A DNA stretch of 37,662 nucleotides from an uncultured bacterium. GTDB lineage: Bacteria > Verrucomicrobiota > Kiritimatiellia > UBA8416 > CAMZLY01. Positions 27,991-36,900 of the stretch are shown here, one piece after another. The stretch spans positions 1-37,662 of the forward strand of contig CAMZLY010000074.1 in NCBI GenBank assembly GCA_947311825.1. Reading direction: 5' to 3'. Within the stretch, counting starts at the first letter, position 1. Each line of letters starts with the position of its first letter. The notes beneath the pieces are model-generated. The model was not told the DNA's origin and made no database searches. It saw nothing but the letters and a program-made list of their open reading frames with translations. Both the position numbers and the translations under genes were made by a program.

Positions 27991-30900
27991 CTATTTCCTT
28001 ATAACCCGATAATAATATAACGGCCCCGACAAGGAAGCCGGATTTGTCCAACCTAATGTACCATCAACACCTGATATAACCGTATCTTTTACTGTCCAAT
28101 TAGTATTAATCAAATCAGTCGCCATTTCAACATCATAAACTGCACCAGAATCACCATTCCATGATAGCGAATGATTGCCACCAAGCCATACATTGTTGAT
28201 TACCACGCCGTCGAACGGACCAAGCGGATCTTCGCACATCCCCACCTCCGCACCATCCCATATACCATTACCGTTAGTATCTTTGATTTGCGGATCTGTA
28301 CCAACTCTATATTCACCTATATTGGATAAGCCGTCACCATCATGGTCATACGCCCAATCATTAGGATCACTACTATCAAGTCCATTAGAATCTTCCCATA
28401 AATCATCCATACCATCGCCATCAGCATCAAGGATAAAACCAAGTGATTGAACTCTATGATTCCAGGTATCAGCGACATAAAGCCCACCATCATCGGCAAT
28501 ACACATCCCCTGCGGATATTTCAATTCACCTTCAGCAACCCCTTGCACACCATATTCAGCAAGATAATTATATAACGAATCAAGTATTTCTACACGATGG
28601 TTACTCTTATCAACAACATAAATTCGGTCGCCGATACCAATTTTTATATCAGCTGGCTGACTAAACTGCCCATCACCACTCCCCTGACCACCAAAACTTG
28701 CGGAAAATGTTCCATTATTCTGATAAACATTAACCGTAGCAATAGAACTAAATAAAACATAAATTTTATCTAATGAATCAAGCGCAACACTTACCGGCTG
28801 TGCACTTAAACTGCCGATTTCCCGCAAATACCCACCAGTATTATCAAATATTTGTATGCGATTATTGGCCTGATCTGCAACATAAATATTATCAGCCGCA
28901 TCCAAAGCAACCCCACGCGGTTTATTAAACTCACCACTACCGCTACCGGTTGCACCAAATGTGAATGCCGATGTAAGATTGCCATTTATAGGATCAATAT
29001 TATATACAACAATTCTATCATTACCCATATCAGCAACAATCAACTGTTTAGTAGTTTCATTTACAACTAATCCTGCCGGCCAATTGAGTTCACTGGTTCC
29101 TGTACCAAAACTACCAATTTCCCATAAATTAGTACTTAAATCACTATTCCATACCTGAATACGGTCATTTCTGGTATCAGCAACAAACACATATCCCAAC
29201 CATGCAGCAACGGCTTCCGGATATGCCATTTCCCCACTGTTAGCTCCATAACCACCAGCAACAGCTTCTGCTGTCCACTCCGGCGATAACGGAACTATAG
29301 CAGCATTAGGGTCACCGCCAAATTCAACATACCAACCGTCAGGAACAGTGTCACCATTGCTATCTCTGCTACATCCAGTAGGAATACCTACCTGCCAACT
29401 ACCAAAATCTAGCATTTGTGAACTACCGGCAACAATCTGTTTTAGACCTGAATCACCATACGCAGTTGCCGTAACATACTCATTACCAGCCCATGCACGA
29501 GCAAAAACTGAAGCACCGACCGGAAGGTTATGAATAAAATCTACGATAAATTTACCAGAATCGGCCGTTACAGCTCCTGAGCCAAATCTTCCATCTGGCG
29601 ATAAAGCCGTTTTTTGATATAAAATAACATCATCACCGGTAGCAGAACCATCCAAACCTGCTGGATTATTTGTACCGTCCGCCCCTGCATAAATCAGCTG
29701 AACAAGTGAAGAATTTTCATCTCCATTTCCTAAAAGATAGTTTCCAAGCCAATTGGTAACACCCGACAAACTCTCTGCCGTAATTGCATTAGTCGGCAAA
29801 GCGGCAATACCGGTAATGCCCAATACTATCGAATTGTTAAACCAATCACCTTCAGATGTAGAAACCGCATGTGACAATTCAACAGAGTCCGTCACAAATT
29901 CTTCTGCGGCACCGGCTGTTACAGATACTACCGGAGTTCCTGTCACAAGCTGCCCAGGTACCATTGTACCATATAACGTTTTGCCACTTCCATTTATATG
30001 CACACCTGCTACGGCACCCAACATAGCAGTAACATTATGGTAGGTTGTTGTTGTCATATTATAAGCAACTGTAGTAATATTAGCCGATGAATTAACCGCC
30101 ATATTTGTCGGCGAAATAGAATTTATCCATACCCCAGAATCATACTGACTTTTTACCGAAAAATTACGCACATACATACCACCATAAGTAAACGACTCAT
30201 CCGATGTAAAACGAAACCTTACTTTTATGTCTTTATTTGCAAATTTTGCGGGATCAAGTTCAATTTGTTCTTGATGCCATCCTGACGAGAACCCAGTATA
30301 ATTTGTGGAAGGTAATACATTTTCCCAACCAAGCCCAGCATTAACTTCAACGTAACCAAAATCATAATCAGTTCCAATTGCATACCATAAATCAAATTCA
30401 ATAATTGGATTGTCTGTTACATGAACTGTAGGACTTTCCAGCCAAGAATTCATATTATTGGAATATACTCCATCCAATATTGTACCCCAACAATTATTAC
30501 CATCTCCAGGACCTTCCATGCCGGTCGGCGTGCCCCATTCCCAACCGCCAAGCATATAAATACCAATATTTCCAGTTGAAACGGTCCAGTCATTAGAGCT
30601 AACAGTCATACTATCACTAAATACGGTATCTGCCATTGGGATAATGTAGTATCCCTGATTAACAGCCGCATTTGGATTTCCAGCCAAGTCAATCACAGCA
30701 CTCGCTTTTACTCCAATACCAACAGAGCCAAGTCCGCTACCAAAACTAACAGTTACCACATAACGCTCCCCACTACCTGAAACGGAGTCAATAACAGCCC
30801 CGGCAGCATTACCGGACAAAACCAAATCACTAAGTTCAAGGCCTTCCACAATCTCATTAAATCTAATGTCAAATTTAACGCTATCTGCGACATGGCTTAA

Positions 30901-33225
30901 AACCGTTACTTTACCAACTGGAGCATCAGTATCAACCACATTATTCATAGTAAATAATAGAGCTTGTTTATTCGCCAATAATGTCGAACCATTCATTGAG
31001 TATGTACGACCAAGCAAACCTTCATCATTTTCAATACCTATGGTAGCACTACGACCACCACCAAGCGGTTCATCATCCTGACTTACCTGTTTATATTGAA
31101 ATATAATATCATTAACATCAATCATATATGGCATCTCATTAATAATCGCCTGAAATGAATATTTAATACTTGGATCATTAGCATGATATACGTTAATCCA
31201 ACTCATAACGAGTTTTCGGAGTGGTGCTATTCCCTCTGTTCCTATATACATACTGCCACCTGTTAAATCGTCCCACATTGGTGCTAAAATATTGTTGGGG
31301 AGTTCCGGTAACGGAATAACTCCATTATCAGAAGTGTTCAATCCGTTATCTGTAAATCCGGCAATCCCACCAGAAGCCACATAAACTGCAGAATAATTAT
31401 TGGAATAACAATTAAAATTAAATGGTATAGGCTTAGCAACAGAACGTCCACCGGACATTGATAATACTTGATGACCATTCGCCACAGGATCAATCCAATT
31501 GTAAACAGCTGAAACCACTTTATAATTATTTCCTATTTTTAAAACCACATGCCTAGTAGTACTTCCCACTCCTGTTGTCGTATTAGAAAACGATATATCA
31601 TCAGTATAAATACCTGTCGCCAACGTTGTAGCTACCGACTGATCAATGGAAAAAACAATACTTGTAGAACTAAGTGCTGGAATAGTAATCACCCCAGGAG
31701 TTATCAGCCACGACTCGCCTGCCGTAATATTCCAATTAACCGCAGTAGTAGAAAAATTATTGATTTTATAAGTTTTTGTTGGAAGATAAGGTCCGATTGA
31801 CGGCTCGCCTGAAGCAAAATAATTATCATCAGGAGTTACAGGAATAAAACTGGCATACGCATCAAGTTCTCCGTCCGTTGCCACTTTATCAATCAATGCA
31901 GCATTAGGTCTGGCATTATTTAATATTGCATCACGTATATCCTGCCACGAAAGATTCGGATCCAAAGACCACAGCAAAGCAGCAACACCTGAAACATAAG
32001 GGGTTGCCATTGAGGTACCGCTCATGGTTACATACTGACCATCAGAATCAATTCCGCAACTAAGAATATTAAAACCCGGGGCAGCAATATCAACACTCGT
32101 CTTGCCGAAATTCGAAAAAGATGTTAAATTTCCACCACTATTTATTGCAGCAACTGAAATAATATTAGAACAATCATAACTGGCAGGATAAGCCGGAATT
32201 GTATCATTATTATCGCCAACCCCATCATTACCGCCATTACCTGCCGCCGCAACAAACAACTGACCGGCATCACCGGAAAAATTAATTGCATCTTTTAACG
32301 CCTGATCGAAACCACCTCCGCCCCAACTATTGCTGGTCAATTTTATATACTGATTTAAATGAGCCGCATAAAGAATTGCCGAAATTGCATCAGCCGTAGA
32401 TCCGCCATAAGTACCAAGAAATCTTAATGGCACAATTCTTACATTCCAGTTAACGCCAGCTACCCCAACCCCATTATTGCCAACACCTCCTATAGAGCCT
32501 GCAACATGCGAACCATGCCCATGCCCATGCGTACCAATAGGAATTTCATCGGTAGGATCATTATCATTATCCACAAAATCCCAACCATGCCAGTCATCAA
32601 TATATCCGTTACCATCATCATCAACCCCATTAGTACGCTTATCATTACCACCACCATCTAAACCACTCTCTCCTGGATTTACCCAAATATTTCCGGCAAG
32701 ATCTTCATGTGTAAATCTAATCCCCGTATCAATAACAGCAACTACAACATTAGTAGAACCGGTAGTAACATCCCATGCCTCTGGTGCATTGATTCGCTCC
32801 ATCCCCCACAACTCGCCATAGCGAGGATCATTTGGAGTCGCATACGCACGCAAAACATAATTAGGCTCAACTATTTCTACATTAGGATTGTTTTTATATA
32901 ACTCGGCAGCATCTTTAAGCGACATACCGGCCGGCAACGAAACTTGTTCCCATCCAATATTCTTGAATCGCGTCTTCATCTTAGCACCAATGCTAGAATT
33001 AACAGCATTAGCTGTTGCGGCAAAAGAATCTACTCCAGCGGCATTAACTACAGTAGTGCTATGTTTAAACTTTACTAATAATTCACCATGAACCACTACA
33101 TTCGAAGATGCATCAAGTGCCGCCCAATTAAGCCCCTGCGGCTGTCTTGCACCATAAACAATATTACCGGATACCCCCATAATGATAAACACCAGAATTA
33201 CACTTATATATTTTATTTTCCGCAT
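27991..33225 (-). CDS. Giant exported subtilase (S8) with NHL propeller and TSP3 tail
   Basis: 1744 aa. Signal peptide ends near VYG (about 25). An inhibitor I9-like propeptide follows (about 45-125), then a peptidase S8 domain (about 155-435) with an intact triad: Asp166 (AVIDTGI), His237 (HGSHVAG), Ser405 (SGTSMATP), plus Asn330 (AAGN) of the oxyanion hole. Downstream come beta-rich domains, a jelly-roll/MAM-like segment (about 865-1030), an NHL-type beta-propeller (about 1330-1595, repeated FNKPRGVALDAADNIYVAD), TSP3 loops (about 1597-1660) and a C-terminal domain (about 1668-1744, YDVEMATDLINTNWTV ... YYYRVI) similar to that of the 2445-aa protein. Probably an active secreted or surface protease that might process surface proteins, including its partner. 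It follows coiled-coil A by 69 nt in a sigma-54 operon. Confidence 0.93.
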   Translation of the reverse strand: MRKIKYISVILVFIIMGVSGNIVYGARQPQGLNWAALDASSNVVVHGELLVKFKHSTTVVNAAGVDSFAATANAVNSSIGAKMKTRFKNIGWEQVSLPAGMSLKDAAELYKNNPNVEIVEPNYVLRAYATPNDPRYGELWGMERINAPEAWDVTTGSTNVVVAVIDTGIRFTHEDLAGNIWVNPGESGLDGGGNDKRTNGVDDDGNGYIDDWHGWDFVDNDNDPTDEIPIGTHGHGHGSHVAGSIGGVGNNGVGVAGVNWNVRIVPLRFLGTYGGSTADAISAILYAAHLNQYIKLTSNSWGGGGFDQALKDAINFSGDAGQLFVAAAGNGGNDGVGDNNDTIPAYPASYDCSNIISVAAINSGGNLTSFSNFGKTSVDIAAPGFNILSCGIDSDGQYVTMSGTSMATPYVSGVAALLWSLDPNLSWQDIRDAILNNARPNAALIDKVATDGELDAYASFIPVTPDDNYFASGEPSIGPYLPTKTYKINNFSTTAVNWNITAGESWLITPGVITIPALSSTSIVFSIDQSVATTLATGIYTDDISFSNTTTGVGSTTRHVVLKIGNNYKVVSAVYNWIDPVANGHQVLSMSGGRSVAKPIPFNFNCYSNNYSAVYVASGGIAGFTDNGLNTSDNGVIPLPELPNNILAPMWDDLTGGSMYIGTEGIAPLRKLVMSWINVYHANDPSIKYSFQAIINEMPYMIDVNDIIFQYKQVSQDDEPLGGGRSATIGIENDEGLLGRTYSMNGSTLLANKQALLFTMNNVVDTDAPVGKVTVLSHVADSVKFDIRFNEIVEGLELSDLVLSGNAAGAVIDSVSGSGERYVVTVSFGSGLGSVGIGVKASAVIDLAGNPNAAVNQGYYIIPMADTVFSDSMTVSSNDWTVSTGNIGIYMLGGWEWGTPTGMEGPGDGNNCWGTILDGVYSNNMNSWLESPTVHVTDNPIIEFDLWYAIGTDYDFGYVEVNAGLGWENVLPSTNYTGFSSGWHQEQIELDPAKFANKDIKVRFRFTSDESFTYGGMYVRNFSVKSQYDSGVWINSISPTNMAVNSSANITTVAYNMTTTTYHNVTAMLGAVAGVHINGSGKTLYGTMVPGQLVTGTPVVSVTAGAAEEFVTDSVELSHAVSTSEGDWFNNSIVLGITGIAALPTNAITAESLSGVTNWLGNYLLGNGDENSSLVQLIYAGADGTNNPAGLDGSATGDDVILYQKTALSPDGRFGSGAVTADSGKFIVDFIHNLPVGASVFARAWAGNEYVTATAYGDSGLKQIVAGSSQMLDFGSWQVGIPTGCSRDSNGDTVPDGWYVEFGGDPNAAIVPLSPEWTAEAVAGGYGANSGEMAYPEAVAAWLGYVFVADTRNDRIQVWNSDLSTNLWEIGSFGTGTSELNWPAGLVVNETTKQLIVADMGNDRIVVYNIDPINGNLTSAFTFGATGSGSGEFNKPRGVALDAADNIYVADQANNRIQIFDNTGGYLREIGSLSAQPVSVALDSLDKIYVLFSSIATVNVYQNNGTFSASFGGQGSGDGQFSQPADIKIGIGDRIYVVDKSNHRVEILDSLYNYLAEYGVQGVAEGELKYPQGMCIADDGGLYVADTWNHRVQSLGFILDADGDGMDDLWEDSNGLDSSDPNDWAYDHDGDGLSNIGEYRVGTDPQIKDTNGNGIWDGAEVGMCEDPLGPFDGVVINNVWLGGNHSLSWNGDSGAVYDVEMATDLINTNWTVKDTVISGVDGTLGWTNPASLSGPLYYYRVIRK

Positions 33226-33294
33226 AAGTAAACCGCCTTATTTAATATTCATTTGCTATTCTCAAACTCCACAAAAAATCACAAGTACCTTGTT

Positions 33295-33834
33295 TTATAT
33301 ATTTTGAACTTCAATTTTCTTGGTCAACATCAACAACTCTTTGCCTGCAGCACTCAATTCATCAGTAATCTTTTTCTTTTGCTGCAACAATTCTGCACGT
33401 TTTTTTATTACGTCACTAAGTGAATCTTTTTCTTTCTTAAAATTAGCTATAGCCTTATCGTATTTTTCAGCCTTGGCAATTCCTGCTTTAGAATTAGCTA
33501 AATGCTCATCAAGTGCTTTCTTAAGTTCAGCATATTGTTTCTCTGCTTCCATACACTTATCAATCAAATCTGCCGTTTCCTTATCAACATCCGTTTTGTC
33601 ATACCTATTAGTAATAAATTTACCTTTACGCAACTCTTTTCGATCAAGCTGAATCTTTTTGTTACTCTCTGTATATAATTTAGTAACCTTGCTTAATTGT
33701 AATGACACTTCAGAATCCTCAACCTTTAAAGCTTCAATTTTTTTCTGCAACTCTGTTACCTGAGAAGAAGAAGCAAAAATCATAGAAACAGACAACATAC
33801 TAACACACAATACAGACACAAAAATATTCTTCAT
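33295..33834 (-). CDS. Small exported coiled-coil protein A
   Basis: 179 aa from the ATG at 33834, chosen because it starts a clean signal peptide (MKNIFVSVLCVSMLSVSMIFASS, cleavage near residue 22) and has AGGAG about 10 nt upstream; a start 8 codons earlier would overlap that site. The mature protein is a long charged helix (heptad-like Leu/Lys/Glu, about 25-175) without enzyme motifs. It resembles protein B in design (exported, coiled coil, first gene of its operon) though overall identity looks low. It is likely periplasmic, perhaps a chaperone or stalk for the following giant subtilase. Confidence 0.82.
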   Translation of the reverse strand: MKNIFVSVLCVSMLSVSMIFASSSQVTELQKKIEALKVEDSEVSLQLSKVTKLYTESNKKIQLDRKELRKGKFITNRYDKTDVDKETADLIDKCMEAEKQYAELKKALDEHLANSKAGIAKAEKYDKAIANFKKEKDSLSDVIKKRAELLQQKKKITDELSAAGKELLMLTKKIEVQNI

Positions 33835-33995
33835 TTCTATAAATCTCCTAAACGTCATTTTTAAAATGCATTTTTATCCAGTTTTTTCAATTTGTAGATA
33901 ATGCCATAACCATATCTCTTAATCAACAAAGATTTTCAAAATCACAAAAATAACTTTTGCCACACACTCATGTAGCTAATAAGTTTAAATACTTC

Positions 33996-34010
33996 GCAAT
34001 AATCATGCCA
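33996..34010 (-). promoter_or_regulatory. Sigma-54 (-24/-12) promoter of the coiled-coil A / subtilase operon
   Basis: The minus strand reads TTGGCATGATTATTGCGA, with the mandatory GG (34008-34009) and GC (33996-33997) separated by 10 bases. It differs from consensus TGGCACG-N4-TTGC only at one base. The predicted start near 33985 gives a leader of about 150 nt to coiled-coil gene A. It lies beside the divergent sigma-54 activator gene. Confidence 0.85.
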
Positions 34011-34038
34011 AAAAAATATATAGCCGCCAAAAAACGCA

Positions 34039-34080
34039 GGGCAAACGCATCTAAATATCTAAATTCAGATGTGTTTGCCC
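34039..34080. repeat. 42-bp palindrome upstream of the sigma-54 promoter
   Basis: GGGCAAACGCATCT (34039-34052) pairs with AGATGTGTTTGCCC (34067-34080) with one G-U pair around a 14-nt AT-rich centre. It starts about 30 bp upstream of the -24 element, so it could bind the activator or be an interspersed palindromic repeat. Confidence 0.75.
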
Positions 34081-34177
34081 TACCAAAGAAAGCAAAAAAA
34101 GATTGTGGGATTAAATTTGCACTTAAATGAACACCCCCCATTCCACGCTATCCCTCTTGACACCAGCCATTAATAAC

Positions 34178-34187
34178 CGCATAATGC
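34178..34187. promoter_or_regulatory. Candidate activator site shared with the sister operon
   Basis: CGCATAATGC, self-complementary in its GCAT-A-ATGC core, is found here about 170 bp upstream of the -24 element and again (reverse strand) at 27770-27779. The match is short, so chance remains possible. Confidence 0.3.
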
Positions 34188-34270
34188 CCCCATACTGACT
34201 ACAAAACTCGGTACTGTCAAAAAATGTCATGAAAACGTATAAAAAACTGAAGAGGGTTGATGATTCTGGA

Positions 34271-34426
34271 CGACGATGTTGGATTACGACCTGCCCGCAA
34301 TGCTACGCTTGCTCGCGCAAGTGAGCATAGCGTTGCAGGCGGGTTGGGATATTTTAATCGTCGCCCGCACCGTCATAGCCGGTGCTGTACTTGAAATTAA
34401 CCAGTACAGCAGGGACGACGACCCTG
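34271..34426 (+). repeat. Cluster of hairpins in the leader of the sigma-54 activator
   Basis: A run of inverted repeats: CGACGAT (34271-34277) with ATCGTCG (34357-34363) encloses a 12-bp stem CAATGCTACGCT / AGCATAGCGTTG (34298-34335). Then come GCACCG/CGGTGC (34367-34385), CTGTAC/GTACAG (34385-34409) and CAGGG/CCCTG (34410-34426). It is locally GC-richer than its surroundings. An ORF open through it (from 34276) gives an implausible N-terminus, so I treat it as structured leader or a composite interspersed repeat. Confidence 0.7.
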
Positions 34427-34449
34427 CGACCACAAAAAAGGAACAAAAA

Positions 34450-36876
34450 ATGAAATCAAAACAACGCGACCCCATCGTCGACCGCTATATCACAACCGAC
34501 ATTCCTATACTTGATATAGCAACTCACACCACATCACCGCAAAAAGAGCTCCGCAAAGCTGTCCGCATGATGCAAGAAAGCCTACTCGGCAAAAGACTTG
34601 CCCGTGATGCTATTAAAACCGCCGAAAATATTGATCAAAAAGACTCCGATCCTGAATTAATGCTCTTAATGCTCACCAGCTGGGCAGAACTTTCAGTCCG
34701 TATCGACCGCCTATCGGAAGCAGAAGCAATTATTCACCGTGCAAAATCAGTTATTACAGATACCACCCATCCTGCCATTAGAAGCTATGTCCTCTTTGCA
34801 GAATCACTAATAGCCAATGCCCGCGGCAATAAGAACAACTGTGAAAAAATACTACGAGAAATCATAACCTTCATCCCCGAACATTCACCTAGACGAAAAT
34901 TCTATATCTGGGAACTAGCACTTTTTCTAGCTCAACAAGGAAAAAATATTGAAAGTAGAAATCAAATAAAAACACTAACCTGGCAATGTAATGATAATTT
35001 TCCCATGGAAAAAATCACTATGATTCAATTTGTAAATGCAGTAGAAAGCGGTAACATTCAAGAAGCATCAACATTCCTTCCCAAAATAGTTACCAATTCA
35101 CGACTAAGACTCGACCTAACTCGCATCCCTCTGCGAGGCTATCAAGCACTTATAAAGTTAATGCACAACAGCTCTAGCGGAAAAACACCTGTTTATCCCG
35201 ACACCACAACTCCGAATAGTCGCCCAAATTGGTCAGACATCATAAAATGCCTCCTTTTAAAAAAGAACGAAGAAGCCCTGCAACTTGCTCGCATAAACGC
35301 CAAATCAAACCTGAACCATATTCTAGGAAATACATTTGATGCATTCTGCCTCATTCGTGCCGAACTTGCATCCGGTAACTCGGAAGCAGCTCGCCACCTC
35401 ATTGGAATAAGAAATAATCGTGGAAATATTCACTACCTAGATGACTTTTTTGTTGCACGAACAGAAATGCTTGAAAATAATACAAGACAGGCCTCCATAC
35501 ATTTCTCGTCTCTACTACAATCAATAGAATTAAATAAGGCAAATGGTAGACTTGACTTCGAGATGCAACTTTCCAACGAACTGTCACACGGAGATATCGT
35601 TAACCTAACCCAAGCGGCAGGTAGAATCACAAACAAAAAAAGTAAAATAAACCAAAAAAACAATATTACCTCAATAAATACAATCATCCCTACCCCAAAG
35701 CAGCTCCAACCAATAACCGGACTAAACACTATTATTGGTAACAGTAAAGCAACAAAAGAAATACGAGACACAATACAAAAATTCGCCAACCTTGATGCGC
35801 CAATACTAATCACTGGTGAAACAGGTACCGGCAAAGAAGTAGTTGCACGTGCCATCCACGCCACTTCAAACCACCGCAAGCAGCCATTTATTCCCGTAAA
35901 CTGCAGCTCTATTACAGAAACGCTACTAGAATCAGAACTATTCGGCTACGAACGCGGAGCTTTTACCGGTGCCAACAAAACCACTAAAGGACTGTTTGAG
36001 TCAGCTGGCAAAGGCGTAATATTTCTCGACGAAATAGGCGACATTTCACCACGCCTGCAGGTATCCTTGCTACGTGTACTGGAAACCGGCGAAATACGCG
36101 GCGTAGGCAGTTCCAACACATACAAAACAAAATGCCGAGTAATCGCTGCCACTAATGCAAATTTATCACAACTTTCACAAAACGGACAATTTAGACAAGA
36201 CCTTATGTATCGGCTAGAACGGCTACTCATACATCTACCACCATTACGCGAACGGTCAGATGATATATTACAACTATCTCGTCATTTCCTCGATATTGGC
36301 CGTAAAGTAGGAACCCATGCCGCCATATCTGAAGATTTAAAAAAGACACTAAAAAATTATAGCTGGCCAGGCAACGTACGAGAACTAAAAAATGTACTAG
36401 AGCGCATGCGTCTTATGCACTCAGACAAACTATTCTACAACATCAACGACCTAGACATGAAGTTCCAAATACCAGAGCAAAAAATTAAAACAACTTCAAA
36501 CAAACAAATACCAACAAATAACAATCAACTCCCTGCATCCAACCTTCAACAACCAACCAACAACCATCCTCCCATAATCATTCCACAACAAACCCCATTA
36601 TCAGACGACAAAATTGAAACAATGCTAACTTGGGGACGCTCTCCAATCCGACGACAAGACCGTCTACGCGAGCTATTTATCAAGTACAAAAAACTTACAC
36701 GTAGTGAAATCATAAAAATATTAAATATATCCCCCAACACCGCAACCAAAGATTTAAAAGTACTTTGTAGCGATAACTTCATTAAAAGAATAGAACCAAG
36801 TGCCTCCACTCGCTCCCATTACTTTGTCATAATAGAGCCTCTTACAAAACTATCTGTGGGCACCTCAATCGAATAA
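34450..36876 (+). CDS. Sigma-54-dependent transcriptional activator with TPR-like N-terminus and winged-helix C-terminus
   Basis: 808 aa from the ATG at 34450 (AAGGA upstream); the open frame extends to 34276 but only through the hairpin cluster. Residues about 30-400 are all-helical with TPR-like pairs (AELSVRIDRLSEAEAIIHRA, FDAFCLIRAELASGNSEAARHL), a likely signal- or protein-sensing region. The AAA+ domain (about 430-665) has Walker A GETGTGKE, the sigma-54 contact loop GAFTGA, Walker B VIFLDEIGD and LPPLRERSDDI, so it should activate sigma-54 polymerase. After an Asn/Gln/Pro-rich linker (about 680-720), the C-terminus (about 725-795, LTRSEIIKILNISPNTATKDLKVL) looks like a winged helix rather than the usual Fis-type motif. 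It is divergent from the subtilase operon, whose promoter is -24/-12. Confidence 0.9.
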   Translation: MKSKQRDPIVDRYITTDIPILDIATHTTSPQKELRKAVRMMQESLLGKRLARDAIKTAENIDQKDSDPELMLLMLTSWAELSVRIDRLSEAEAIIHRAKSVITDTTHPAIRSYVLFAESLIANARGNKNNCEKILREIITFIPEHSPRRKFYIWELALFLAQQGKNIESRNQIKTLTWQCNDNFPMEKITMIQFVNAVESGNIQEASTFLPKIVTNSRLRLDLTRIPLRGYQALIKLMHNSSSGKTPVYPDTTTPNSRPNWSDIIKCLLLKKNEEALQLARINAKSNLNHILGNTFDAFCLIRAELASGNSEAARHLIGIRNNRGNIHYLDDFFVARTEMLENNTRQASIHFSSLLQSIELNKANGRLDFEMQLSNELSHGDIVNLTQAAGRITNKKSKINQKNNITSINTIIPTPKQLQPITGLNTIIGNSKATKEIRDTIQKFANLDAPILITGETGTGKEVVARAIHATSNHRKQPFIPVNCSSITETLLESELFGYERGAFTGANKTTKGLFESAGKGVIFLDEIGDISPRLQVSLLRVLETGEIRGVGSSNTYKTKCRVIAATNANLSQLSQNGQFRQDLMYRLERLLIHLPPLRERSDDILQLSRHFLDIGRKVGTHAAISEDLKKTLKNYSWPGNVRELKNVLERMRLMHSDKLFYNINDLDMKFQIPEQKIKTTSNKQIPTNNNQLPASNLQQPTNNHPPIIIPQQTPLSDDKIETMLTWGRSPIRRQDRLRELFIKYKKLTRSEIIKILNISPNTATKDLKVLCSDNFIKRIEPSASTRSHYFVIIEPLTKLSVGTSIE

Positions 36877-36900
36877 AATTAAAAAATGATAAAAAAAATA

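Larger units (their letters stand above)
33835..34449. other. Divergent intergenic region, coiled-coil A / sigma-54 activator
   Basis: 615 nt holding, on the minus side, the leader and sigma-54 promoter of the subtilase operon, then the 42-bp palindrome, the CGCATAATGC motif and the hairpin cluster before the activator gene. No additional coding sequence is supported. I did not find a confident promoter for the activator gene. Confidence 0.7.

Noticed and set aside
27764-28051. Overlapping ORFs of 82 and 77 aa on both strands
   Set aside because: Both are products of the 62-bp tandem hairpin repeat and the end of the subtilase gene, with no ribosome site or recognisable protein.
19838-32901. 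Numerous antisense ORFs within the two giant genes
   Set aside because: They arise from repeated Asp/Gly codons of TSP3 loops read on the other strand (Pro/Ser/Ile-rich); none has a ribosome site or family match.
19630-33225. PEP-CTERM or LPXTG anchoring of the giant proteins
   Set aside because: Neither C-terminus has the motif, the transmembrane helix or the basic tail.
34276-34449. 58-codon N-terminal extension of the sigma-54 activator
   Set aside because: The extension is encoded by a hairpin cluster, has no ribosome site, and a well-placed AAGGA precedes the ATG at 34450.
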